Below, one piece after another: positions 57,711 to 64,000 of a stretch of DNA of 64,000 nucleotides; position 1 is the first letter of the stretch, and every line of letters starts with the position of its first letter. The position numbers and the translations under genes are program-made. Origin of the DNA: Coriobacteriia bacterium (GTDB taxonomy: Bacteria > Actinomycetota > Coriobacteriia > Coriobacteriales > Eggerthellaceae); contig JAUNCQ010000001.1 in the NCBI GenBank assembly GCA_030526515.1, positions 62,001-126,000 of the forward strand, in the 5' to 3' direction. Under the pieces are notes generated by a model. That model ran no database searches and was not told the origin of the DNA. It saw nothing but the letters and a program-made list of their open reading frames with translations.

Positions 57711-58985
57711 ATGAAAACGAAGATTACCGCCTTGGTCGCCGCAACTGCGCTGGCATGCACCTGCGCACCGACCGCCGCATTCGCCTACGACGTGACGTCG
57801 TGGACCGGATCCAACGGCAAGACCTCTTTCGTCTACCATGACTCCCAGACCATCAGGGTCAGCGGCGTGAAGCACGTGGGCGTTGACGTGTCCGAGCACA
57901 ACGGCCGCATTGACTGGAAGAAGGTCAAGGCCGACGGCGTTGACTACGCCATTATCCGCTGCGGCTTCGGCTGGGACAAGAAGCGCTCCGACCGCTCCAA
58001 CGGCACCCAGGAAGACTACCAGTTCGTCACCAACGTGAAGAACGCCCGTGCCGCCGGCCTGAAGGTGGGCGTGTACCTGTACTCCTACGCTTGGAACAAG
58101 GAAACCGCCCAGAAGGAAGCTGCCTTCACCCTGAAGCTGCTGAAGAAGGCGGGCCTGACCCCGGCCAACACCGACCTGCCGGTCTACTACGACCTTGAGG
58201 AGCAGTACGGCACCAGCCGTCCCTGCGTGCCAGAGAAGAACTCTCGCGGCCAGGTCATCGACAGCCACAAGATCAGCAACCGCACCCTGGCCTCCATGAC
58301 CAAGGCATGGTGCGGCGCCATCAAGGCCGCCGGCTACAAGGCGGGCGTGTACGCCAACACCACCTGGTGGAACAAGTTCATGACCTACACCAACTCCGAG
58401 GGCAAGACCGTCCGCTACCCGACCTACGACAAGTACTCCAAGTGGGTGGCCCAGTACGGCAAGGAGTGCACCTATTCCGGCAGCAAGGGCGCCTGGCAGT
58501 TCACCAGCAAGGGCCGCGTCGACGGCCTGGGCAAGTGCGACGTGAACTTCTTCTACAAGTCCTACACCGCCAACAGCAAGTTCAGCGTGACCTACAAGCT
58601 GAACAACGGCAAGAACAGCTCCTCCAACCCCAAGACCTACTACTCCTCCAAGGAGTACAAGCTGTACAACCCCAGCCGTCTGGGCTACGTGTTCAAGGGC
58701 TGGTACACCAGCAGCTCCTACACCACCCGCGTGTACAGCATCAAGAAGGGCAGCTCCGGCAACAAGACCTTCTACGCCAAGTGGGCCCGCCGCACCTCTC
58801 CGTTCCAGGTGAGCATCGTCCCGTCTGACGGCCTGAACGTCCGCTCCACCTACAGCACCTCCGGTACCGTGACCGGCCGCGTGAACCAGGGCGACGTGGT
58901 GACCATCTCCAAGGTCTACAAGGACTGGGGCAAGCTTTCCGACGGCACCGGCTGGATCAGCCTGGCCTACTGCAAGAAGGCATAG
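57711..58985 (+). CDS. Secreted GH25 lysozyme with InlB-type repeat and SH3-like domain
   Basis: 424 residues. Signal peptide (ITALVAATALACTCAPTAAFA), GH25 domain (about 55-280) with VGVDVSEHNGRIDW and YDLEEQYG as catalytic Asp/Glu segments and GAWQFTSKG near the end. A single InlB B-type repeat (about 295-362, GYVFKGWY...FYAKWARR) and an SH3-like domain (about 370-423, DGLNVRS..G.V) follow. It cleaves peptidoglycan glycan strands outside the cell, perhaps to make room for newly exported polymer. The ATG has CGAAAGGA upstream. It resembles the partial gene at the left end of the window. Confidence 0.9.
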   Translation: MKTKITALVAATALACTCAPTAAFAYDVTSWTGSNGKTSFVYHDSQTIRVSGVKHVGVDVSEHNGRIDWKKVKADGVDYAIIRCGFGWDKKRSDRSNGTQEDYQFVTNVKNARAAGLKVGVYLYSYAWNKETAQKEAAFTLKLLKKAGLTPANTDLPVYYDLEEQYGTSRPCVPEKNSRGQVIDSHKISNRTLASMTKAWCGAIKAAGYKAGVYANTTWWNKFMTYTNSEGKTVRYPTYDKYSKWVAQYGKECTYSGSKGAWQFTSKGRVDGLGKCDVNFFYKSYTANSKFSVTYKLNNGKNSSSNPKTYYSSKEYKLYNPSRLGYVFKGWYTSSSYTTRVYSIKKGSSGNKTFYAKWARRTSPFQVSIVPSDGLNVRSTYSTSGTVTGRVNQGDVVTISKVYKDWGKLSDGTGWISLAYCKKA

Positions 58986-58997
58986 CGAACCATGACG

Positions 58998-59030
58998 ACG
59001 ACCGTCCCTCGGGGCGGTCGTTTTCTTTTC
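58998..59030 (+). terminator. Intrinsic terminator after the lysozyme
   Basis: ACGACCGTCC-CTCG-GGGCGGTCGT with one G-U pair, followed by TTTCTTTTC. Confidence 0.85.
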
Positions 59031-59061
59031 AGGGCGAAAACGCCGGCGGGTCTTTCGCCCT
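59031..59061. repeat. Inverted pair AGGGCGAAA / TTTCGCCCT
   Basis: Nine base arms (59031-59039, 59053-59061) with a 13 base spacer, directly after a complete terminator. The pair is therefore not needed for termination. Confidence 0.6.
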
Positions 59062-59108
59062 GAAGACGGGAACCTGGACAGGCGTAATATGCCTGAAATA
59101 ACCCGCGG

Positions 59109-59114
59109 TATAAT
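59109..59114 (+). promoter_or_regulatory. -10 box (TATAAT) of glnA
   Basis: A perfect TATAAT 40 bases before the ATG. No clear -35 box, which would suit a promoter dependent on an activator such as a GlnR-type protein. Confidence 0.45.
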
Positions 59115-59153
59115 TCTTAGAATACGGAAGGCTGACTAGAATCGAGGATCCGC

Positions 59154-60497
59154 ATGGCTGCGAACCCCAATCAAGACTTTGTGCTGAAGACCATCGAAAG
59201 CCGCGATGTGCACTTCGTCCGCTTCTGGTTCACCGACGTCCTGGGCAACATGAAGTCCTTCGCGGTGATTCCCAGCGAGCTGGAGAACGCCTTTGCCCAG
59301 GGCATGGGCTTTGACGGCAGCTGCATCGAGGGCTTCAGCAGCACCGCCGAGTCGGACATGCTGGTGTTCCCGGATGCGTCCACCTTCCAGATCCTGCCCT
59401 GGCGTCCTAGCACCGACGCCGTGGCCCGCATGTTCTGCGACATCCGCCTTCCCAACGGCGAGCCCTTCCACGGCGACCCCCGCCAGGTGCTCATGCGCAC
59501 CGTGGCCAAGGCCCAGGACATGGGATATATCTTCAACGTGGGCCCTGAGCTGGAGTTCTACTACTTCAAGGACGCCGAAGGCGTGGAGGTCCTGGACCGG
59601 GGCGGCTACTTCGACCTGACGTCCCTGGACTCCGCCAGCGACCTGCGCCGAGACACCGTCCTGACCCTGGAGAAGATGGGCATTCCCGTGGAGTACTCCC
59701 ATCACGAGATGGGTCCCTCCCAGCACGAGATCGACCTGCGCTTCACCGACGCCATCTCCATGGCCGACGCGGTCATGACCTACAAGCTGGTGGTGAAGGA
59801 GATCGCCATGAAGCACGGCGTATACGCCAGCTTCATGCCCAAGCCCAGCGAAGACCTGCCCAGCAGCGGCATGCACGTGCACCAGAGCCTGTACGACTTC
59901 GAGGGCCACAACGTGTTCTACGACCCCAGCGATCCCATGGGTTACAACCTTTCCAAGATCGCCAAGCACTACATTGCCGGCATCCTGAAGTACGCTCCCG
60001 AGTTCACGCTGGTCACCAATCAGTACGTGAACTCCTACAAGCGCATGGTGGCCGGTGGCGAGGCTCCCACGTACATTTCCTGGGCCAAGCACAACCGCTC
60101 CACCCTGGTGCGCGTGCCCGGATACCGCCCGGACTCCGAGTCCTCCTGCCGCATCGAGCTGCGCAGCCCCGACCCGGCCGCCAACCCGTACCTGGCCTTT
60201 GCCGTGATGCTGGCTGCCGGCCTGCGGGGCATCGAGGAGGAGCTGCCGCTCATGGACTCGGTCGAGGACCGCGACCTGTTCCGCCTGTCCCGCCAGGAGC
60301 TGCGCCAGATGGGCCTGCAGACCCTGCCGGACAGCCTGGGCGAGGCGGTGGAACTCTTCGCCAACTCCGAGTTCATGCGCGAAACCCTGGGTGACCACAT
60401 CCACAGCTACCTGGTGAAGGCGAAGCGCGCCGAGTGGAACGCCTACCAGAGCTCGGTGACCCAGTGGGAACGTGACCGCTACCTGGCCGTCCTCTAG
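59154..60497 (+). CDS. glnA: Glutamine synthetase type I (GSI-alpha size)
   Basis: 447 residues, the length of the low-GC/alpha type rather than the ~475 residue beta type of many Actinobacteria. Clear motifs: FTDVLGNMKSF, GFDGSCIEGF, ESDMLVFPD, GPELEFYYF, SHHEMGPSQHEIDLRF, GMHVHQSL, NRSTLVRVPGYRP and ELRSPDPAANPYL. It makes glutamine from glutamate, ammonia and ATP in the cytoplasm. GAGGA is just upstream of the ATG. The following regulator gene is 20 bases away and likely co-transcribed. Confidence 0.97.
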   Translation: MAANPNQDFVLKTIESRDVHFVRFWFTDVLGNMKSFAVIPSELENAFAQGMGFDGSCIEGFSSTAESDMLVFPDASTFQILPWRPSTDAVARMFCDIRLPNGEPFHGDPRQVLMRTVAKAQDMGYIFNVGPELEFYYFKDAEGVEVLDRGGYFDLTSLDSASDLRRDTVLTLEKMGIPVEYSHHEMGPSQHEIDLRFTDAISMADAVMTYKLVVKEIAMKHGVYASFMPKPSEDLPSSGMHVHQSLYDFEGHNVFYDPSDPMGYNLSKIAKHYIAGILKYAPEFTLVTNQYVNSYKRMVAGGEAPTYISWAKHNRSTLVRVPGYRPDSESSCRIELRSPDPAANPYLAFAVMLAAGLRGIEEELPLMDSVEDRDLFRLSRQELRQMGLQTLPDSLGEAVELFANSEFMRETLGDHIHSYLVKAKRAEWNAYQSSVTQWERDRYLAVL

Positions 60498-60517
60498 CAC
60501 TAGAAGGAGAACGATAC

Positions 60518-61192
60518 ATGCAGCGAAAGACCGTCATCTTCGTAGCCGACAGCCTGGACAACGCCCATAAGTTCCAGGCGGTTCTGTCCAAGCTGGACGT
60601 GGAGGTTGCCGCCGGGTCCTCTGTGCAGTTCAAGAAGCTCCTGGCCCAGCATCCTGGCTACGACCTGGTGATCTACGAATCTCAGGGCGAAAGCCTGGGC
60701 AGCATCGCCCAGGTAGAGCAGGTCCTGGTGGAGGACGGATCGGCGTCCCTGCTGGTGATCGTGGACGAGGACTGCCTGGGCGAGTTCCGCCTGCCGGTGC
60801 AGGTGAAGAGCGACTTCGTGGTTCGCGGCGCCTCCTCCGAGGAGTGCAGCGCCCGCATTCGCCAGCTGCTGTGGCCCGGCAACGAAAGCTCCAGCTCGGA
60901 CTTCGTGACGGTGGACAACATGGCCATCAACCTGGCCACCTATCAGGTGACCGTGGGCGGTAAGCCCCTGGACCTGACGTACCTGGAGTACGCGCTGCTA
61001 GCCTTCCTGGCCACGCATCCGGGCCGCACCTACTCCCGTGACGCGCTGCTGAGGCGCGTGTGGGGCTTCGACTACTACGGCGGCAGCCGTACGGTCGACG
61101 TGCATGTTCGTCGCGTCCGCGCCAAGCTGGGCCCCGAGCTGGCCCAGCATCTGGAGACGGTCCGCGGCGTGGGCTACCTGTGGTCCGTGTAG
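60518..61192 (+). CDS. Atypical OmpR-family regulator, GlnR-like
   Basis: 224 residues. The N-terminal receiver-like domain (about 1-120) has Glu (E54 in VIYES) where the phosphoacceptor Asp normally lies, and the conserved Lys near the end is not in place (VVRGASSEE). The C-terminal winged-helix domain (about 130-222) is well conserved: LDLTYLEYALLAFLATHPGRTYSRDALLRRVWG, SRTVDVHVRRVRAKLG and TVRGVGYLW. It is probably a phosphorylation-independent DNA-binding protein. Its place directly after glnA suggests control of nitrogen genes, as for GlnR of Actinobacteria. No kinase gene is adjacent. The Shine-Dalgarno is AAGGAG. Confidence 0.85.
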   Translation: MQRKTVIFVADSLDNAHKFQAVLSKLDVEVAAGSSVQFKKLLAQHPGYDLVIYESQGESLGSIAQVEQVLVEDGSASLLVIVDEDCLGEFRLPVQVKSDFVVRGASSEECSARIRQLLWPGNESSSSDFVTVDNMAINLATYQVTVGGKPLDLTYLEYALLAFLATHPGRTYSRDALLRRVWGFDYYGGSRTVDVHVRRVRAKLGPELAQHLETVRGVGYLWSV

Positions 61193-61260
61193 GCCTTTGG
61201 GCGAAAGTCGTGTAGGACCTGCGAAATTTGACTGCAAGAAAAAATTTCCGATGAAATGGC

Positions 61261-61298
61261 AACGCCAATCACGCATAATACGTGGTTGGCGTTTTTTT
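61261..61298 (+). terminator. Strong intrinsic terminator after the glnA regulator
   Basis: AACGCCAATCACG (61261-61273) pairs with CGTGGTTGGCGTT (61281-61293) with one G-U pair, followed by a run of seven T. Confidence 0.92.
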
Positions 61299-61330
61299 GC
61301 CACTTTTACAACTAGAGAGAGGCGCACACC

Positions 61331-62545
61331 TTGAGCGAACAGAACACCGAGCGCGGTCAGCAGAACCGCGGCAATGGCGGCGGCGCAGGCCGCGGCAAGG
61401 GCGGATACAAGGGCAACGGCGGCGGTGGCCGCAAGCCCTACGGCAAGCGTGACGGCGAGGGCCGTGGCAACGGCGGTGGCCGTGGCGGCAACGGCCGTGG
61501 CAACGGCGGCGGTCGCGGTAAGTTCGGCGACCGCAAGGACGGCCGCAAGTTCGACGGTGAGCGCAAGGGCGGCGAAGGCCGCAAGTTCAACGGCGAGCGC
61601 GGTGAGCGCCGCTTCGATGATCGCGGAGAGCGCGGCGACCGCAAGTTCGGCGACCGCGACCGCAAGTTCAACGGCGACCGCAGGGGCGGCCGCAAGTTCG
61701 ATGACCGCAAGGGCGGTGGCCAGGGCCGCAAGTTCGACGATCGCAAGGACGGTCGCGGCGGCCGTAGGTTCGATGACCGCAAGGGCGGTGGCCAGGGCCG
61801 CAAGTTCGACGGCGAGCGCCGCGACGTGCCCCAGGATTACGAGCGCAGCTTCGAGGATCGCAAGGACCGCAAGTTCGGCGGCTATCGCGACGGCGCGGAC
61901 GCTGGTCGTCAGGAGCGCAAGTTCGAGGGCGACCGCAAGCCTGAGCGCCGCGATCGCATTGCCGAGCGCAACGAGGCTATCCGCGAGCGTCGCGCCAAGC
62001 GCGCCGAGGTTCGTGATCTGACCGCCATTGCCGTGAACGAGGCTGGTCAGAACTTCGTCTTCGCTGGCAAGGCCTCCGGCAGCCTGTCCAGCAAGCCCAA
62101 TTACGTGGAGGTGGGCGACGCCCTGTGCCATGCCGACCTGGGCGAGGGCAAGGTGGCCCGCGTGCTCCCCGGCAAGGTCCAGGTGAGCTTCGGTGAGAGC
62201 CTGCGTTGGTACGCCCATCCGCTGGCCATGGAGAAGGGCATCCTGTACCGCCCTGGCCAGGAGCCCAAGAAACAGCTGGAGGAGGTCGCCAAGCTGGTGG
62301 CCGACGATGTGGACGCCGATGAGGCAGACGTCGAGTCCGAGGCAAAGGCAGACGCCGAGGCTGAGTTCGAGGCCAAGATGGAAGCTGAGTTCGATGCTGA
62401 GTCCGACGAGCCCGCCGAGCAGGCCGAGTCCGTGGAGGCTCCCGCTCCCGAGGCTGCCCCGGTGGTCGAGGATGCCCAGGAGGCCTGCATGGAGGTTGCC
62501 GACGACGACTCCATGGATGCCCTGGCCGACCTGCTGGCCGACTAG
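61331..62545 (+). CDS. Arg/Gly-rich repeat protein with a Tudor/SH3-like C-terminal domain
   Basis: 404 residues. The first ~215 residues are low-complexity, very basic and repetitive (GGRG, GRKFDDRKG, GRKFDGER), like RGG/RNA-binding tails. A compact domain at about 240-300 (VGDALCHADLGEGKVARVLPGKVQVSFG) resembles the small beta-barrel found at the end of UvrD/PcrA helicases (DUF3553 type). The last ~100 residues are acidic (Asp/Glu/Ala). The protein is probably a nucleic-acid or ribosome/RNA-polymerase associated factor; I cannot name it. TTG start with GAGAGAGG upstream. The DNA carries a perfect 43 base direct repeat (61697-61739 and 61769-61811). Confidence 0.65.
   Translation: MSEQNTERGQQNRGNGGGAGRGKGGYKGNGGGGRKPYGKRDGEGRGNGGGRGGNGRGNGGGRGKFGDRKDGRKFDGERKGGEGRKFNGERGERRFDDRGERGDRKFGDRDRKFNGDRRGGRKFDDRKGGGQGRKFDDRKDGRGGRRFDDRKGGGQGRKFDGERRDVPQDYERSFEDRKDRKFGGYRDGADAGRQERKFEGDRKPERRDRIAERNEAIRERRAKRAEVRDLTAIAVNEAGQNFVFAGKASGSLSSKPNYVEVGDALCHADLGEGKVARVLPGKVQVSFGESLRWYAHPLAMEKGILYRPGQEPKKQLEEVAKLVADDVDADEADVESEAKADAEAEFEAKMEAEFDAESDEPAEQAESVEAPAPEAAPVVEDAQEACMEVADDDSMDALADLLAD
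61697..61811 (+). repeat. Perfect 43-base direct repeat with 72-base period
   Basis: Copies at 61697-61739 and 61769-61811, inside the Arg/Gly-rich coding region. It could expand or contract by slippage in whole codons (72 = 24 codons). Confidence 0.75.
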
Positions 62546-62565
62546 GATTTCGTCCTGAGATAACG

Positions 62566-62610
62566 GAAGCCCCCGTTCCCTGCGGTTCGCCGCGGGAGCG
62601 GGGGCTTCTT
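62566..62610. terminator. Bidirectional terminator between convergent genes
   Basis: GAAGCCCCCG (62566) pairs with CGGGGGCTTC (62599), and inside CTGCGG-TTC-GCCGCG-type pairing extends the stem. TT follows on the right. Confidence 0.75.
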
Positions 62611-62614
62611 GCGT

Positions 62615-64000
62615 CTAGGGGCGTAGCACGCAGCGGACCAGGGAAAGGTCGGTGCCCGCAGGGGAGGTGACATCTTCGAATTCCGCGTCCCAGCCCAGGT
62701 AGGAGAAGGTCTGGTGGAGCAGGTCCAGGGCGCCCTCCGGGTCAGCGGGAGCTTCGGCCCACAGGGGCGCTTCCCAGTCGGGCGTTGCCGCAGGGTCGGC
62801 ATTGACCGGCAGGGTGGTTGCCGGTGCCCCTGCCAGGCAGGCCAGGGCCCGGGCGCAGGCGCGCTGGGCGACCACGCTCAGGCTGGGGTAGCTGGCCAGG
62901 CCCCAGCTTTCCCGGCCCTTTCCGGTCAGACGGCAGGCCATGGCGGGAACGCCCAGGCCCAGGGATGCGTCGAAGAACTGGACGGCGTAGCCCTGTGATA
63001 TGGCGTCGTAGGCGGTTTCGTAGACGCCCGGCACGCCGTAGACCTGGGAGTCGTGGGCGGGCGGCAGGACCGTCGGTCCGTCAGCCAGGTGCTGGGCGAC
63101 GAACTGCTCCAGGGCGGCTGATGCAGCCTCGACCTGGGCAAGGGTCGGCGTGGTGCCGCTGCCCAGGGAACCGGGTTCGCTGCGGGAACCTGCGTCCGCC
63201 AGCTGGGCGTAGGCATGGGCCGCGGCCTGCTGGGGAGTGAAGCCGGCGCCCCAGACGACGGGCTGGTCGGTACCTGCTTCGAGCTTCACGGCGCAGGCGC
63301 GTCCGCAGCCGGTCTGGACGGTGGTCTGCTCCGGGGCAGGGTCGGCGTTCTGGGCGAAAGAGGCAAGGGCTGCGGCCTCCCGGGGTGCCCAGGGCTCGGC
63401 CTGCAGGCACCGGGCCAGACCCGATGCGCGGGGAGCGTCCTGGGGCATGCGGCCGGTGACCAGGATGGCGGCAGATCCGTGCCAGGCCCATTCCTGGTTG
63501 CGGCCCTGCAGGCCGTGGAGTTGGTCGCGGCGCAGCGTCAGCACGTTGTGGTAGTCGTCCCAATCCCGGTCGCTGGGAGCGTCTGCTTCGCCCCGTGATA
63601 CCTGACGTGCGGCTTCGGCGGACTCCACCTCCACGGCGTAGAGCAGGTCCACGAAGCGATGGTACTGGTCGGCGGGCAAGGCGGCGTCGCTCAGACTCAG
63701 GTACTGGGCCAGGGGCAGCGTGGTGACCTGCTCCAGGCCGCAGCGGCTGAAGGTGAGCTGGACCTTGCCGCTGGGCACGCCGCTGCGCATGTCCATGCCG
63801 CCGTCGGTGCGGCGGATGCATCCGCGGACCCGGTCCACCACGGCGGCATCGGCCGCGGGCAGGACGGGAGGCAGCAGGTCCATGCGGCCGAAGCGGTCGT
63901 AGGCATCGCCCATGCTGGTGACGGAGGCGACCAGGCCGCCGGGCTTGCAGACGCGCATCATCTCCTGAAGCGCCCCGTAGTAGTCGGGCAGGGCGGTCAG
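62615..64000 (-). CDS. SAM methyltransferase fused to a YcaO-like domain (5' end outside window)
   Basis: The visible 461 codons open at the right edge in the last part of a class I methyltransferase (YYGALQEMMRVCKPGGLVASV, the post-motif III strand). A long region without clear matches follows. The C-terminal part is vaguely YcaO-like: GAGFTPQQAAAHAYAQL in the place of the G.G.s...A..SA..E motif, and YAVQFFDASLGLGVPAMACRL in the place of the DlT..lgiPv motif. The acidic ATP-binding residues of true YcaO enzymes are not evident, so this is a weak assignment. It would act in the cytoplasm on a peptide or protein. One GGGCGAAAG lies antisense inside it (63352). The start and operon partners lie beyond 64000. 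Confidence 0.4.
   Translation of the reverse strand: MTALPDYYGALQEMMRVCKPGGLVASVTSMGDAYDRFGRMDLLPPVLPAADAAVVDRVRGCIRRTDGGMDMRSGVPSGKVQLTFSRCGLEQVTTLPLAQYLSLSDAALPADQYHRFVDLLYAVEVESAEAARQVSRGEADAPSDRDWDDYHNVLTLRRDQLHGLQGRNQEWAWHGSAAILVTGRMPQDAPRASGLARCLQAEPWAPREAAALASFAQNADPAPEQTTVQTGCGRACAVKLEAGTDQPVVWGAGFTPQQAAAHAYAQLADAGSRSEPGSLGSGTTPTLAQVEAASAALEQFVAQHLADGPTVLPPAHDSQVYGVPGVYETAYDAISQGYAVQFFDASLGLGVPAMACRLTGKGRESWGLASYPSLSVVAQRACARALACLAGAPATTLPVNADPAATPDWEAPLWAEAPADPEGALDLLHQTFSYLGWDAEFEDVTSPAGTDLSLVRCVLRP

Noticed and set aside
709-59061. Explaining the GGGCGAAA pairs only as ordinary terminators
   Set aside because: One pair (59031-59061) follows a complete terminator, most pairs lack T runs, and many single copies are in coding and promoter regions.
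61540-61870. CRISPR-like array
   Set aside because: The repeats are in-frame coding repeats of an Arg/Gly-rich protein, not separated by unique spacers.
5327-63360. Codon context as the full explanation of the GGGCGAAA word
   Set aside because: In coding regions many copies read GGC GAA AGN, so codon preference may add to the count. The word also occurs in other frames and in both orientations, and is most enriched outside genes.
1-64000. Prophage or integrative element
   Set aside because: No integrase, transposase, structural phage gene, attachment repeat or tRNA target is visible. The locus looks chromosomal, with a housekeeping glnA at its right end.

Overview
The window is about two thirds G+C, densely coding (no gap over about 230 bases) and mostly transcribed rightwards. 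Many genes start with TTG or GTG. The content (teichoic-acid type glycerophosphotransferases, LicD proteins, L,D-transpeptidases, ChW, InlB and MucBP surface repeats, a TagGH exporter) points to a high-GC Gram-positive. My best guess is a gut or oral member of the Coriobacteriia (Olsenella/Collinsella type). That is inference from gene content, not from a marker gene. I see no tRNA, rRNA, transposase, integrase or CRISPR array.

Layout. (1) 1-698: tail of a secreted InlB-repeat protein. (2) 783-18510: first polymer block, with a GT2-glycerophosphotransferase fusion, two tandem-LicD proteins, two stand-alone IspD/TarI-like cytidylyltransferases, an XRE regulator fused to a cytidylyltransferase-like domain, an FGGY kinase, a MIP channel and a second GT2-glycerophosphotransferase fusion. 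(3) 18621-28066: four secreted proteins, two of them glycosidase-like paralogues, plus a metallophosphatase and a small adhesin-like protein. (4) 28097-34357: a second XRE-cytidylyltransferase-like regulator divergent from a LicC-LicA type choline kinase/cytidylyltransferase, then a HAD phosphatase, a DUF218 protein and a GT2 protein. (5) 34474-41434: a double glycerophosphotransferase and two L,D-transpeptidases. (6) 41573-48945: a tandem ATP-grasp protein, a TagB-like transferase, another ATP-grasp protein, a nucleotidyltransferase and a Mur ligase fused to leucine-rich repeats. (7) 48952-57690: a glycosylation and export module (YfhO-type GT-C, WecE aminotransferase, ArnC/GtrB-type GT2, ATP-grasp ligase, two EmrE-like subunits, TagG and TagH). 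(8) 57711-64000: a GH25 lysozyme, glnA, a GlnR-like atypical response regulator, an Arg/Gly-rich repeat protein and part of a methyltransferase/YcaO-like gene.

How it fits together. Most of the window looks like one dispersed envelope-polymer locus. It can activate polyols and choline as CDP derivatives, polymerise or transfer them, decorate the chain with phosphocholine-like groups and probably with an amino-sugar made by WecE, and export it through TagGH. The wall enzymes (L,D-transpeptidases, lysozyme) sit alongside.

Two things stand out as possibly undescribed. First, each XRE-cytidylyltransferase-like regulator is divergent from a real cytidylyltransferase gene and has inverted repeats in between, which suggests a sensor built from a repurposed enzyme domain. 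Second, the word GGGCGAAA (usually followed by G) occurs 44 times by my hand count on the two strands. It is strongly concentrated in intergenic DNA and is often arranged as inverted pairs after genes, much like the DNA uptake sequences of other bacteria.
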